The position numbers and the translations under genes were made by a program. 64,000 nucleotides of DNA from Polynucleobacter sp. AP-Sving-400A-A2. GTDB lineage: Bacteria; Pseudomonadota; Gammaproteobacteria; Burkholderiales; Burkholderiaceae. The stretch lies in the NCBI RefSeq assembly GCF_018688155.1, contig NZ_CP061312.1:682001-746000 (forward strand). Reading direction: 5' to 3'. The notes under the pieces are model-generated. The model was not told where the DNA came from. It searched no databases and worked only from the letters and a program-made list of their open reading frames with translations. This document shows positions 32,403 through 41,820 of the stretch, in pieces. The first letter of the stretch is position 1. Every line of letters begins with the position of its first letter.

Positions 32403-33620
32403 TTATAAGAATATCTCTTGAAGATTATTCAGGTAGCGCAATCCTTGTTCAGTTGCTTTGAGCTTATTGGGGTTTGAATCTAATAAACCTTTTTTGCTTG
32501 CCTCGTCCAATCCTTTAGACACTACATTGAGTGGCAAACCAGTGCGCTCTCCAAATGTAACGGTATCCACACCATCAGTCAGGCGCAAGGTATTGAGCAT
32601 GAATTCAAAAGGGAGATCTTCGGCGGAAATCTCTCTCGCTTCGATCAAGGCATTACCCTTGGTCTCAATCGCTTGCATATAAGTTTCTGGATGACGTTCT
32701 CGTACCTGACGCGTAATTTTGTCTGGGAATGAAATCTTCCCATGTGCGCCTGCGCCAATCCCAATGTAATCTCCAAAGCGCCAGTAATTGAGATTATGTT
32801 TGCACTCTTGATCTTTTTTGGCATACGCCGATACTTCATAACGTCGATAGCCTGCCGCCTCTAGAAGTTTCAGGTTCTGCTCAAAGATCGCATCAATCTC
32901 ATCTTCGCTAGGAAGCTTTGGGGGAAAGTTCGCAAAGTAGGTATTAGGTTCTAGCGTCAAGTTATAGAAAGACAGGTGAGGCGTCTTAAACGAGAGGGCA
33001 GTTTCAATATCAGATCTTGCGGCCTCTAAACTTTGATTGGGTAAGCCGAACATGAGATCCAGATTGACGGATTTAAAGTGTTGTAGAGCAATCGCAATTG
33101 CGCGCTTAGCTTCTTCACCATTATGTATACGCCCTAAAGCTTTGAGTTGCGCATCCTGAAAACTCTGAATGCCTAAAGAGACGCGGTTAATCCCCGCCTT
33201 AGCAAAGCCAGCAAACTTCTCAGTCTCAACAGATCCAGGATTAGCCTCCATAGTGATCTCACAATCGGGCTCTAGGTTCACTCGTGCTCGAACGGCTGAA
33301 AGGAGTTCATTCATGCCATGGGCAGATAACAGGCTAGGGGTGCCACCACCAATAAAGATGCTGTGCACTTGACGACCCCAGATGCGAGGTAGCTCTGTCT
33401 CCAAATCAGCAATGAGTGCTTTGATGTAGCGCTCTTCATCAAAGCCTTGCTTGTCATCCTTAATTTGATGTGAGTTGAAATCACAGTAAGGGCATTTCTT
33501 TTCGCACCACGGAAAGTGAATGTACAAAGACAACGGGGGTAGGGCAGTGAGTTTTGGCTGCGTAGCCAAAACAGAATTAAGCGTATTGAGCACGGATTTG
33601 GAGTTGAGTAATGAGTTCAC
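32403..33620 (-). CDS. hemW: Radical SAM haem chaperone HemW
   Basis: 405 aa. The radical SAM motif CEKKCPYC (Cys39, Cys43, Cys46) follows LSLYIHFPW. Then IFIGGGTPSLL (SAM-binding Gly-rich), EANPGSVETEKF, RVSLGIQSFQDAQLKALGRIH and LDLMFGLPNQ are HemN/HemW family blocks. The length of about 400 aa and the C-terminal HemN_C domain fit HemW, which delivers haem to membrane proteins, rather than the 450-aa coproporphyrinogen dehydrogenase HemN. Its start overlaps the rdgB end by 44 bp; the three genes rph-rdgB-hemW form one minus-strand unit. Confidence 0.9.
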   Translation of the reverse strand: MNSLLNSKSVLNTLNSVLATQPKLTALPPLSLYIHFPWCEKKCPYCDFNSHQIKDDKQGFDEERYIKALIADLETELPRIWGRQVHSIFIGGGTPSLLSAHGMNELLSAVRARVNLEPDCEITMEANPGSVETEKFAGFAKAGINRVSLGIQSFQDAQLKALGRIHNGEEAKRAIAIALQHFKSVNLDLMFGLPNQSLEAARSDIETALSFKTPHLSFYNLTLEPNTYFANFPPKLPSEDEIDAIFEQNLKLLEAAGYRRYEVSAYAKKDQECKHNLNYWRFGDYIGIGAGAHGKISFPDKITRQVRERHPETYMQAIETKGNALIEAREISAEDLPFEFMLNTLRLTDGVDTVTFGERTGLPLNVVSKGLDEASKKGLLDSNPNKLKATEQGLRYLNNLQEIFL

Positions 33621-34179
33621 GCAAGGCTTGGCCTCGATGGCTAATCTGGTTTTTCTCGGAGGGCTCTAATTGGGCGACAGTCTTGCCCAGATCTGGTATA
33701 AAAAAGTGGGGGTCGTAACCAAAACCATGATCACCTTGAGGTTCATCAATAACTTGGCCATACCAGCGGGCTTGCACAATCAGTGGCTCTGGGTCTTTAG
33801 CGCTATTGACCATCACCAGCGCGCAAACATAGTGCGCTCCACGATCAGATTTGCCCTTTAATGCTGTAATCAGCTTTTGATTATTGGCTGCATTATCACC
33901 ATCAAGCCCAGCATAACGCGCTGAGTACACTCCAGGCGCTCCATCTAAGGCATGGGTGCAAATCCCAGAGTCGTCTGCAAGTGCAGGTAAGCCGCTTGCA
34001 GCGCTGGCATGACGCGCCTTAGCAAGGGCATTCTCAATAAATGTATGGTGCGGTTCTTCTGCCGCCGGAATGCCCAACTCACCTTGAGGGATGACTTGAA
34101 AGTGAAACGGCTCCAAGAGTTCCTGAAATTCGCAGACCTTACCGGCATTGTTAGAGGCGAGAACGAGCTTTTGCACCAT
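33577..34179 (-). CDS. rdgB: XTP/dITP pyrophosphatase (RdgB/HAM1)
   Basis: 200 aa. Hydrolyses non-canonical purine triphosphates (XTP, dITP, ITP) to monophosphates. The N-terminal KLVLASNNAGKVCEFQELL is the HAM1 substrate loop, ALADDSGICTHALDGAPGVYSARYAG holds the catalytic/metal Asp pair, and GDHGFGYDPHFFIPDLGKTVAQL and KNQISHRGQAL complete the family pattern. Full length. Between rph and hemW on the same strand, 14 bp from rph. Confidence 0.95.
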   Translation of the reverse strand: MVQKLVLASNNAGKVCEFQELLEPFHFQVIPQGELGIPAAEEPHHTFIENALAKARHASAASGLPALADDSGICTHALDGAPGVYSARYAGLDGDNAANNQKLITALKGKSDRGAHYVCALVMVNSAKDPEPLIVQARWYGQVIDEPQGDHGFGYDPHFFIPDLGKTVAQLEPSEKNQISHRGQALRELITQLQIRAQYA

Positions 34180-34193
34180 CTACCTTTGCTCTT

Positions 34194-34925
34194 TTATTTG
34201 AAGGCTTCTTTTTGTAGCTGAGTTAAATCACGGATACCTTCTTCGGCCAGATCTAACAATGCGTTTAATTCAGTGCGAGAGAAGGCAGGGCCTTCAGCAG
34301 TACCTTGAACTTCAATCATGCCGCCTTTTCCTGTCATGACCACATTCATATCGGTATCGCAAGAAGAGTCTTCTGGGTAATCTAGATCGAGTACGGGGAC
34401 TCCTTGGTAGATGCCAACAGAGATCGCGGCAACGCTGTCGATGATGGGGTCAGCTTTAAGGGCACCATTTACAAGTAGCGTGTTGATCGCATCACGTGCT
34501 GCAACATAAGCACCGGTAATCGATGCAGTTCGTGTCCCACCGTCGGCTTGCAAGACATCACAATCTAAATGAATTGTTCTTTCGCCTAAGACTTTTAAAT
34601 CAAAGACGCTACGCATCGCACGGCCGATCAAGCGTTGAATCTCTTGTGTGCGACCGGATTGTTTGCCGCGAGCTGCTTCACGGTCACTGCGGGTATGGGT
34701 AGAGCGCGGCAGCATGCCGTACTCGGCAGTAACCCAACCTTCACCAGAGCCTTTTTTATGGGGAGGCACCTTTTCCAGGACGCTGGCCGTACAAAGTACT
34801 TTGGTATCGCCAAAAGCAATCAGGACGGAGCCTTCCGCATGCTTGGTAAAGGCGCGGCTGATACTCACCGGGCGTAACTGGGCTGGGGCGCGGCCGCTCG
34901 GACGGGTGATGTTGTGCTGAGTCAT
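34194..34925 (-). CDS. rph: Ribonuclease PH
   Basis: 243 aa. Phosphate-dependent 3'-5' exonuclease trimming tRNA 3' ends. The whole domain is recognised: [40 protein letters not shown], then [38 protein letters not shown] (RNA/phosphate-binding arginines), [19 protein letters not shown] and [23 protein letters not shown]. First gene of rph-rdgB-hemW and divergent from yicC with only about 30 bp between the starts. Confidence 0.96.
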   Translation of the reverse strand: MTQHNITRPSGRAPAQLRPVSISRAFTKHAEGSVLIAFGDTKVLCTASVLEKVPPHKKGSGEGWVTAEYGMLPRSTHTRSDREAARGKQSGRTQEIQRLIGRAMRSVFDLKVLGERTIHLDCDVLQADGGTRTASITGAYVAARDAINTLLVNGALKADPIIDSVAAISVGIYQGVPVLDLDYPEDSSCDTDMNVVMTGKGGMIEVQGTAEGPAFSRTELNALLDLAEEGIRDLTQLQKEAFK

Positions 34926-34957
34926 GGGGTGTGTTCCTAAAGATCTACAATGTCCCT

Positions 34958-35896
34958 ATGATATCGAGCATGACTGGTTATGGCAGCGCTTCTCGCCAAG
35001 TCTCCCTAGGGGCTGGCGTAGTAGCTGATCTGCAAGTGGAATGTCGGGCTGTCAATAGCCGCTTTCTGGATTTGGGCTTTCGTCTTCCGGATGAATGTCG
35101 CGGGGCTGAGCCCGCCTTACGAGAGCTGGCTACCCAAAGCCTGTCACGGGGCAAGGTCGAGTTTCGGGCTGCCTGGCGGGTAAATTCGGGTGCCGCTGGA
35201 GCGGCTAAAGCCAACCCCCATGCTTTGGGCGCCTTAAATAAGGATCGCCTAGACGCTCTCTATACCCTTCAAGAACAGGCTCAAGCAGCCTTCCCTAATG
35301 CCGAAGCTTTACGTATCTCCGATATTTTGCGTTGGCCCGGGATTGTTTCTGAGCCCAGGGGTGAAGAAGAGGGCTGGATTGCCGCTACTGTGGAAGCGGG
35401 CCGCGCTGCCTTGGCCGCCTTAATGGACAGTCGCCATACTGAAGGTAAAGCCTTGGTAACAGTCCTAACTACTATCACCAGCAAGATGCGTGAGATTGTT
35501 AAAGTGATTGAGCCTAAGGTTCCAGTCTATGTCGCCCAGTATCAAGAGAAGCTTACCGAGCGCTTGGCAGAAGCATTGGCTGCTCAAGAGCAAGGCAAAA
35601 GTAGTGGGTCTGGTACCGAGTTGATGGAGCGTATCCGTCAAGAGGTAGTGCTCTATGCAGTACGTATCGATGTGGCAGAAGAGTTTGCGCGCTTGAAGAC
35701 TCATCTTCAAGTAGTTGACACTGCCTTAGCAGGTAAGGGCCCAGTGGGTAAGCGTTTGGATTTCTTGATGCAGGAGCTCAATCGTGAAGCCAATACCTTG
35801 AGCTCCAAGTCGGTTTCAGAAGAATGCACGCAAGCTGCTTTAGAGCTCAAGCTCTTGATTGAGCAAATGCGTGAACAAGTGCAAAATTTAGAGTAA
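34958..35896 (+). CDS. yicC: YicC family endoribonuclease-type protein
   Basis: 312 aa from ATG 34958 (MISSMTGYGSAS, the family start). YicC_N covers about the first 155 residues (VECRAVNSRFLDLGFRLPDECRGAEPALRELATQSLSRGKVEFRA), and the C-terminal DUF1732 ends GKRLDFLMQELNREANTLSSKSVSEECTQAALELKLLIEQMREQVQNLE, a very conserved stretch. YicC proteins are reported to act in RNA metabolism. The yicC-gmk-rpoZ-spoT order is the common proteobacterial arrangement. Confidence 0.93.
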   Translation: MISSMTGYGSASRQVSLGAGVVADLQVECRAVNSRFLDLGFRLPDECRGAEPALRELATQSLSRGKVEFRAAWRVNSGAAGAAKANPHALGALNKDRLDALYTLQEQAQAAFPNAEALRISDILRWPGIVSEPRGEEEGWIAATVEAGRAALAALMDSRHTEGKALVTVLTTITSKMREIVKVIEPKVPVYVAQYQEKLTERLAEALAAQEQGKSSGSGTELMERIRQEVVLYAVRIDVAEEFARLKTHLQVVDTALAGKGPVGKRLDFLMQELNREANTLSSKSVSEECTQAALELKLLIEQMREQVQNLE

Positions 35897-35917
35897 CCAT
35901 TATTTCTATAAATTATT

Positions 35918-36568
35918 ATGGCAAGCCCTAAACCTAAAGCAAATTTAACTCCTGCCTACCAAGGTAGCATGCTGATGATCGTCGCTCCATCGGGCGCCGG
36001 TAAATCCTCCCTAGTCAATGCGCTGTTGCAAGAGGATGCCGCCCTCAAGCTGTCACTCTCAACGACAACACGTGCGCCAAGACCGGGTGAGGTAGATGGT
36101 AAGGACTATCGCTTCATCAAGAGAGCAGAATTTATTGCAGAGCGTGATCAGGGACATTTTTTAGAACACGCCGAAGTACACGGCAATTTTTACGGTACAT
36201 CCAAAGCCTGGATTGAGACGCAGATGAAAACCGGCCGCGATGTGATGTTAGAAATCGACTGGCAGGGCGCGCAGCAGATTCGTCAAATCATTCCGGAAGT
36301 GCAGTGGATCTTTATCTTCCCGCCTTCATTTGAAGCTCTGGAGGAGCGCTTACGCAAACGGGGTCAAGATGATGAGGCCACTATTCAGAGGAGATTGGCT
36401 GCGGCCCATTTAGAGCTCCAGCATGCTCACGAAGCCGATTTTATTGTGATCAACGATGATTTTGAGCGGGCATTGATTGATTTACGCCATGTGGTTGCAG
36501 CCAGCCGCCTACGCTCAGGGCCGATTATGGCTCGTAACCCTGCGCTTTTAAAGCGCCTCGGAGTCTAA
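35918..36568 (+). CDS. gmk: Guanylate kinase
   Basis: 216 aa. Phosphorylates GMP to GDP with ATP. P-loop APSGAGKSSL at about 23-32; GMP-binding region LSLSTTTRAPRPGEVDGKDYRF, then FLEHAEVHGNFYGT and VMLEIDWQGAQQI; lid arginines in RLRKRGQDDEATIQRRL. The N-terminal 15 residues are an extra Lys/Pro-rich tail. Follows yicC by 21 bp and precedes rpoZ, linking guanine nucleotide supply with (p)ppGpp metabolism. Confidence 0.96.
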   Translation: MASPKPKANLTPAYQGSMLMIVAPSGAGKSSLVNALLQEDAALKLSLSTTTRAPRPGEVDGKDYRFIKRAEFIAERDQGHFLEHAEVHGNFYGTSKAWIETQMKTGRDVMLEIDWQGAQQIRQIIPEVQWIFIFPPSFEALEERLRKRGQDDEATIQRRLAAAHLELQHAHEADFIVINDDFERALIDLRHVVAASRLRSGPIMARNPALLKRLGV

Positions 36569-36613
36569 TCAGTTATCCTATGGGTATCAAAGCTAAATTT
36601 AAGTGAGTCCAGC

Positions 36614-36817
36614 ATGGCCCGTATTACTGTAGAAGATTGTCTAAAAACTATTCCCAATCGTTTTGAGCTGGTATTGGCAGCGACTTATCGCGCACGTCAA
36701 TTAGTTCAAGGTCACTCCCCACGTGTTGAGTCCAGAGATAAAGCTACCGTTGTTGCATTGCGTGAAGTTGCTGCTGGTGTAACCGACCGTGACATGTTGA
36801 CCAAAGTACCTTTGTAA
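36614..36817 (+). CDS. rpoZ: RNA polymerase omega subunit
   Basis: 67 aa. Starts [30 protein letters not shown], the canonical omega sequence (E. coli: [29 protein letters not shown]). It helps assemble RNA polymerase and forms part of a ppGpp site. Between gmk and spoT as usual, 15 bp before the latter. Confidence 0.96.
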   Translation: MARITVEDCLKTIPNRFELVLAATYRARQLVQGHSPRVESRDKATVVALREVAAGVTDRDMLTKVPL

Positions 36818-36832
36818 TTTAGGGGTTCCGTT

Positions 36833-39178
36833 GTGGAGCTCCCCTTAGGCGACCCAAACACATCGGAACTCAAAGGTCAGATCTCGCCTAAAGAGATCGC
36901 TAGTGGTGATAAGTCTTCCATCATCGCAACTTTGTTAGCTCAATCGAGTCGACACCTATTTGGCCCAACCTCGGCGCCTGCATTACCTCTAAAACATCAA
37001 GTTGTTTCGATTGATGGATTGATTTCTAAATTGGGTTATCTCAAGCCTGATGAAGTTGCTCTCATTAAACAGGCCTTTCATTTTGCTGATGCGGCTCACC
37101 TAGGTCAGTATCGCCATAGTGGCGAACCTTACATTACCCATCCGGTAGCAGTGGCTGAGCTATGCGCTACTTGGCGCTTAGATGCGTCCTCCATCATGGC
37201 AGCTTTAATGCATGATGTGATTGAGGATACGGGTTGCACTCAAGCAGACCTAGTGGGTAAGTTTGGCAGCAAAGTGGCAGAGCTCGTAGAGGGTTTAACA
37301 AAGCTCGATAAGTTGGAGTTCCAAAGTCATGCTGAGGCGCAAGCTGAAAGCTTTCGTAAGATGTTTATGGCAATGGCGCGCGATGTCCGGGTGATTTTGG
37401 TGAAGCTCGCTGATCGAACACACAATATGCGCACGCTTGATGCTGTCCCAATGGAAAAGCGTCGCCGGGTAGCCGCTGAAACAATTGAGATCTACGCTCC
37501 GATTGCACACCGCTTAGGCCTGAATATTATCTACCGCGACTTACAGGACTTGAGTTTCCGTTACTCCATGCCCATGCGCTTTAGGGTGATTGAGGATGCA
37601 GTGAAGCGGGCGCGTGGTAATCGCAAGGAGATGGTAGAGAAGATTTTGCAGAATGCTCGGACGGCCTTTGCAAAAGTCAATCTCGAGGTGGATTTACAAG
37701 GTCGAGAAAAAACGCTCTTTAGTATTTATCACAAAATGCGCAGTAAGCATTTGAGCTTTTCTCAAGTGCTCGATGTCTATGCCTTCAGGGTAACCGTCCA
37801 TTCAATTGATGAGTGCTATCGTGCGCTCGGTATTTTGCATGCGCTGTATAAGCCGATGCCTGGAAAGTTTAAGGATTACATTGCCATTCCTAAACTCAAT
37901 GGTTATCAGTCTTTGCATACGACTCTATTAGGCCCATCAGGGGTACCGGTAGAGTTCCAGATACGTACCGGTGATATGCATGCGGTTGCTGAAGCAGGCG
38001 TTGCTGCGCACTGGGCCTATAAAGATGGCGGCCCTGATATGAGTGAGGTGCAAAACCGTGCACATCAGTGGCTGCAATCCTTAATTGATATTCAAGATAG
38101 CAGCGGGGATTCTCAAGAATTCTTAGAGCACGTCAAAATTGACTTGTTCCCAGATGCGGTTTATGTCTTTACGCCGAAAGGGCAGATTAGAGCTTTGCCA
38201 CGTGGCGCTACTGCCCTCGATTTTGCTTACTCCATTCATAGCGATGTAGGTAATACTTGCGTAGCAGTCAAGATTAACGGCATGCAGTTACCTCTCCGTA
38301 GTGAGTTAAAGAATAGCGATATCGTTGAGGTGGTGACATCGGCGAACTCTCAACCTAATCCAGGTTGGTTAGCATTTGTGAGGACAGGTAAAGCCCGTGC
38401 CTCGATTCGTCATTCACTCAAAACTAAGCACTATGCCGAGTCTTTACAGTTAGGCGAACGTCTTTTGGCTAGCGCATTGCGTCAGCAGGGAGTTGATGCT
38501 GGACTGCTATCACCAGAGTTGTGGGAAAAGTTATTACATTGGACTGGCGATAAAACGCGTGAAGAGGCCTGCGTCAATATTGCCTTGGGCCGCAGGTCTT
38601 CTCAAGAGCTGGCAATTCGCTTAAATATTTTGATTGATGATGAGGGTGGCTCTGATCAAATGCGCTTGGGCGCGGCAGACTGGGTCTCTCCCCAGCAAGA
38701 AATTGGCTCGCACCATCATCAGCGCCAAGCCATCTTGGTGGATGGTCGCGAAGGAAACTCGATTCATTTTCAAACCTGCTGCCATCCGATTCCGGGCGAT
38801 AACATCATTGGCTATCTTGGTAAAGGTGAGGGTTTGCAGGTACATACCAATGACTGCCAAATAGCGCTCAAAATGCTCTCCAAAGATAGTGATAAGTGGG
38901 TAGAGGTCGAGTGGGGTAAAGAGGTTAATCGGGAGTTTGAGGTTGACCTGGAGATTGATACACATCAAGGTAAAGGTGTATTAGCTAGAGTGGCGAGTAG
39001 TGTGACTGCTGCAGATTCCAACATCATGAACGTATCGATGGATGATCGCTATAAAGAAGATGCCGTCACTATTCGTTTCACCATTCAAGTATCAGACCGC
39101 TTACATCTCGCTAAAGTCATGCGTAGTTTGCGTGCGAACCATGATGTGATGCGCGTGACTCGCGTACGGGTTAGCTAG
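36833..39178 (+). CDS. spoT: Bifunctional (p)ppGpp synthetase/hydrolase
   Basis: 781 aa, GTG start. The HD hydrolase domain has HSGEPYITHPVAVAELC and MAALMHDVIEDTG; the conserved HD pair and the ED motif are intact. The RelA/SpoT synthetase domain has GREKTLFSIYHKMRSKHLSFSQVLDVYAFRV and IAIPKLNGYQSLHTTLLGPSGVPVEFQIRT. The TGS domain (VYVFTPKGQIRALPRGATALDFAYSIHSDVGNTCVAVKING), a zinc-finger-like linker with TCCHPIPGDNIIGYLGKGEGLQVHTNDC and a C-terminal ACT domain follow. Both catalytic sites look complete. It sets the stringent-response alarmone level. Confidence 0.95.
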   Translation: MELPLGDPNTSELKGQISPKEIASGDKSSIIATLLAQSSRHLFGPTSAPALPLKHQVVSIDGLISKLGYLKPDEVALIKQAFHFADAAHLGQYRHSGEPYITHPVAVAELCATWRLDASSIMAALMHDVIEDTGCTQADLVGKFGSKVAELVEGLTKLDKLEFQSHAEAQAESFRKMFMAMARDVRVILVKLADRTHNMRTLDAVPMEKRRRVAAETIEIYAPIAHRLGLNIIYRDLQDLSFRYSMPMRFRVIEDAVKRARGNRKEMVEKILQNARTAFAKVNLEVDLQGREKTLFSIYHKMRSKHLSFSQVLDVYAFRVTVHSIDECYRALGILHALYKPMPGKFKDYIAIPKLNGYQSLHTTLLGPSGVPVEFQIRTGDMHAVAEAGVAAHWAYKDGGPDMSEVQNRAHQWLQSLIDIQDSSGDSQEFLEHVKIDLFPDAVYVFTPKGQIRALPRGATALDFAYSIHSDVGNTCVAVKINGMQLPLRSELKNSDIVEVVTSANSQPNPGWLAFVRTGKARASIRHSLKTKHYAESLQLGERLLASALRQQGVDAGLLSPELWEKLLHWTGDKTREEACVNIALGRRSSQELAIRLNILIDDEGGSDQMRLGAADWVSPQQEIGSHHHQRQAILVDGREGNSIHFQTCCHPIPGDNIIGYLGKGEGLQVHTNDCQIALKMLSKDSDKWVEVEWGKEVNREFEVDLEIDTHQGKGVLARVASSVTAADSNIMNVSMDDRYKEDAVTIRFTIQVSDRLHLAKVMRSLRANHDVMRVTRVRVS

Positions 39179-39195
39179 GCTCCTGTAAATCTCTT

Positions 39196-39696
39196 TTACT
39201 TGTACTGAATGTCCAGGATTTCAATCTCAGTTGGGCCCGTTGGCGTCTGAATGTTGACGCAATCACCCAGGCGCGACTTGATTAAGGCTTTAGCAATGGG
39301 TGACACCCAACTGACGTAACCCAAATCTAAATCAACTTCATCGACGCCCACAATCGTGATGCTCGTCTTTTTGCCAGCATCGGCGCCTTCCAAGTTCTCG
39401 TAAGTCACGGTAGCTCCAAAAAAGACCTGCTCGGCATCGGCTTCACCTGATTTTCGAGCCTGGTTATCGACCACTACAGCAAATTCAAGGCGCTGGTTGA
39501 GGAAGCGAATTCGGCGGTCTATCTCCCGAAGTCGCTTTTTTCCATAAATATAGTCACCATTCTCGGAGCGGTCGCCGTTGGAGGCAGCCCAGTGAACAAC
39601 CTTGACAACCTCTGGCCGATCAAGGTTTAAGAGCTGTAAAAGCTCTTTTTTGATGCGCTCGTGACCGGCGGGTGTGATGTAGTTCTTCTCTTCCAT
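39196..39696 (-). CDS. greB: Transcription elongation factor GreB
   Basis: 166 aa from ATG 39696. N-terminal coiled coil YITPAGHERIKKELLQLLNLDRPEVVKVVHWAASNGDRSENGDYIYGKKRLREIDRRIRFLNQRLE includes the acidic tip (NGDRSENGDY) that lets stalled RNA polymerase cleave its transcript; the FKBP-like C-terminal domain ends SPIAKALIKSRLGDCVNIQTP. The longer Y..YGKKRLREID form is GreB rather than GreA. The frame stays open upstream through the antisense of tRNA-Arg, but that part is not GreB-like. The start lies only 18 bp from the divergent tRNA. Confidence 0.94.
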   Translation of the reverse strand: MEEKNYITPAGHERIKKELLQLLNLDRPEVVKVVHWAASNGDRSENGDYIYGKKRLREIDRRIRFLNQRLEFAVVVDNQARKSGEADAEQVFFGATVTYENLEGADAGKKTSITIVGVDEVDLDLGYVSWVSPIAKALIKSRLGDCVNIQTPTGPTEIEILDIQYK

Positions 39697-39714
39697 GGCA
39701 TAATTATGGCTGTT

Positions 39715-39791
39715 GCGGCTGTAGCTCAGCTGGATAGAGTACTTGGCTACGAACCAAGGGGTCGTGGGTTCAATTCCTGCCAGCCGCACCA
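39715..39791 (+). tRNA. tRNA-Arg (anticodon ACG)
   Basis: 77 nt with encoded CCA. Acceptor GCGGCTG pairs with CAGCCGC; D arm TAGCTCAGCTGGATAGAGTA; anticodon arm CTTGG-CT-ACG-AA-CCAAG; T arm with GTTCAATTC. The A34 is expected to be edited to inosine by TadA. Its promoter must lie within the start of greB on the other strand. Confidence 0.97.
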
Positions 39792-39799
39792 ACCCTTAC

Positions 39800-39836
39800 A
39801 GGGCCTAGTTGAAAAACTGGGCCCTTTTTCTTTTTT
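39800..39836 (+). terminator. Terminator of tRNA-Arg
   Basis: AGGGCCTAG (39800-39808) pairs with CTGGGCCCT (39817-39825), one G-T pair, followed by TTTTCTTTTTT. Confidence 0.85.
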
Positions 39837-39880
39837 GGGCATTTCGTAGTGGTTTCATATAGATCCCTTATAGTTTGCTT

Positions 39881-41053
39881 ATGAGTATTTCGGACTCCAA
39901 TTCTTCAAATTTAATCTCCCCAGTGGCGGTTTGGGCGCAAGTCGATGCAAGCCATGCTCAAGTTAGTTTGAATGGTGCAGTCAATGTATATTCCCTAGCT
40001 GGAGTGTGGAGTGATGTTCGGAAACAGCAAAATCAGTGGTTAGAGCAAGGAAATGCACAAGCACACTCATTGATTTTTGATGCATCAAAAGTCAGCTCTT
40101 TAGATGGATCGGCATTTGCATTTTTAATTGATATGCAAGAGGCGCAGAACAAAGCAGGCGGACAGTTTGCTATTCAAGGTTTAGATCCCAAGTATCAGCC
40201 GCTTTTACGTGAATTCGATCCAATTAATAAATTATTCCCAGCACCTGCTGCAAAACAAAAAAGAAGTTTTGTGGCGAGTATCGGCATGGCTGCACAAAAT
40301 TTGATGGATGATGCCCGCGGCCTGGTGACATTTACCGGCCACCTGTCAGCAGATTTAGCTTGGTCAATCCGAAATATCAGGCAAGTTCGCTGGGGTGACT
40401 TTGTGAACGCTGCTGTAGAGGCAGGTATTGCTGCACTACCTATTGTTGGCCTAGTTGCATTTTTGATTGGCGTCATTCTGTCCTTTCAGGCTGCGATTGG
40501 TATGGAACAATTTGGCGCCGTCTCATTTGTTGGGCCACTCGCTGCGCTAGGTATCGTCAGGGAGATGGGCCCACTGATTACTGCGATCTTGCTTGCCGGC
40601 CGCTCATCGGCAGCATTTGCAGCTGAGATTGGTACGATGACTGTAAATAGTGAAGTTGATGCATTAGTCACTGGCGGCTTAAGTCCGATCCGCTTCCTAG
40701 TTGTGCCAAGAGTATTGGCCGGAATATTGGTGGCGCCAATATTGACCTTATTTGCCGATGTCGTCAGTATTTTTTCTTCCATGCTGACAATGCAAATTTA
40801 TGGCATTCCCTTTATTAATTTCTACAACGGTATGTTAGCTGCAGTCGGTGTTGAGGATGTTTTATCAGGTCTTATTAAGGCCACGCTCTTCGGCGTGGTT
40901 ATTTCTGCAATGGGTTGTTTACGGGGTATGCAAACTGGCACTGGTGCAGCGGCTGTAGGCATTTCTGCAACTCGGGCAGTGGTGAGTAGCATTGTGATGA
41001 TCGTGTTGGTAGACGGCATCTTTGCTTACATCTCTTACAGGACAGGTTTCTGA
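39881..41053 (+). CDS. STAS-MlaE fused ABC lipid-transport permease
   Basis: 390 aa. Residues about 15-120 form a STAS (MlaB-like) domain (LIFDASKVSSLDGSAFAFLIDMQEAQNKAGG); residues about 125-390 form an MlaE permease with five to six membrane segments and the family loop EMGPLITAILLAGRSSAAFAAEIGTMTVNSEVDAL. ATG 39881 is used; a TTG two codons earlier is in frame. In E. coli MlaB and MlaE are separate proteins. With the next three genes it forms an inner-membrane MCE system thought to move phospholipids or other lipids between the membranes. Confidence 0.92.
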   Translation: MSISDSNSSNLISPVAVWAQVDASHAQVSLNGAVNVYSLAGVWSDVRKQQNQWLEQGNAQAHSLIFDASKVSSLDGSAFAFLIDMQEAQNKAGGQFAIQGLDPKYQPLLREFDPINKLFPAPAAKQKRSFVASIGMAAQNLMDDARGLVTFTGHLSADLAWSIRNIRQVRWGDFVNAAVEAGIAALPIVGLVAFLIGVILSFQAAIGMEQFGAVSFVGPLAALGIVREMGPLITAILLAGRSSAAFAAEIGTMTVNSEVDALVTGGLSPIRFLVVPRVLAGILVAPILTLFADVVSIFSSMLTMQIYGIPFINFYNGMLAAVGVEDVLSGLIKATLFGVVISAMGCLRGMQTGTGAAAVGISATRAVVSSIVMIVLVDGIFAYISYRTGF

Positions 41054-41820
41054 TGGATGCACTGGGTAAATCGATTGACGTGCAAAACCTCACTGTGGGC
41101 TATGGCTCAAAAGTGTTGCTACAGAACCTGAACTTCTCTGTCCAGAGCGGCGAGATTTTTGTGATTTTGGGTGGATCGGGTTGTGGTAAATCGAGCCTCT
41201 TAAAGAATTTATTCGGCCTATATCAACCGCTTGCTGGCGAAGTTCTGATTGAGGGTCAAAATATCACTACCGCCCAAGGTGCTGAGCGTCAAAAAATCAT
41301 GACGAGCTTTGGGGTCATGTATCAGCAGGGTGCTTTATTCGGCTCCATGAATCTGCTGGATAACGTGACACTCTTTATGGAAGAGTACACCCAGCTAACT
41401 AGGGATCAGATGAATTTATTAGCCCGATGCAAACTGGACTTGGTGGGCTTACTTCCCTATGAAACGTATATGCCTAGCGAGATTAGCGGTGGCATGCAAA
41501 AGCGGGCTGCAATCGCACGGGCGATGGCTTTAGATCCTAAAATATTATTTTTGGATGAGCCTTCAGCGGGTCTTGATCCGATTACCTCAGCTGATCTCGA
41601 TAGTACGATTTTAGATCTTTCAAAAAACTTAGGATTTACCTTTGTGATCGTCTCTCACGAGCTAGCCAGTATTTATTCCATCGCCGACAAAGTCATTATG
41701 TTGGATAAGGATGCTAAGGGCATTATTGCCGAAGGCGATCCTAAGGTATTAAGAGATAGCAGCAAAGACCCTCGAGTGCATCAATTTTTTAATCGCATCA
41801 TGAGCAAGGACGCAGCATGA
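41053..41820 (+). CDS. MlaF-like ABC transporter ATPase
   Basis: 255 aa. Walker A GGSGCGKSSL (about 36-45), Q loop MYQQGALF, signature ISGGMQKRAAIARA, Walker B ILFLDEPSAGLDP, switch His in VIVSHEL. The shape matches MlaF-type ATPases. The ATG shares a base with the preceding stop (TGATGG), so translation is coupled to the permease; the MCE gene overlaps its end by four bases. Confidence 0.94.
   Translation: MDALGKSIDVQNLTVGYGSKVLLQNLNFSVQSGEIFVILGGSGCGKSSLLKNLFGLYQPLAGEVLIEGQNITTAQGAERQKIMTSFGVMYQQGALFGSMNLLDNVTLFMEEYTQLTRDQMNLLARCKLDLVGLLPYETYMPSEISGGMQKRAAIARAMALDPKILFLDEPSAGLDPITSADLDSTILDLSKNLGFTFVIVSHELASIYSIADKVIMLDKDAKGIIAEGDPKVLRDSSKDPRVHQFFNRIMSKDAA

Noticed and set aside
39697-39792. 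N-terminal extension of GreB
   Set aside because: The 32 extra residues are translated from the antisense of tRNA-Arg and do not resemble GreB.
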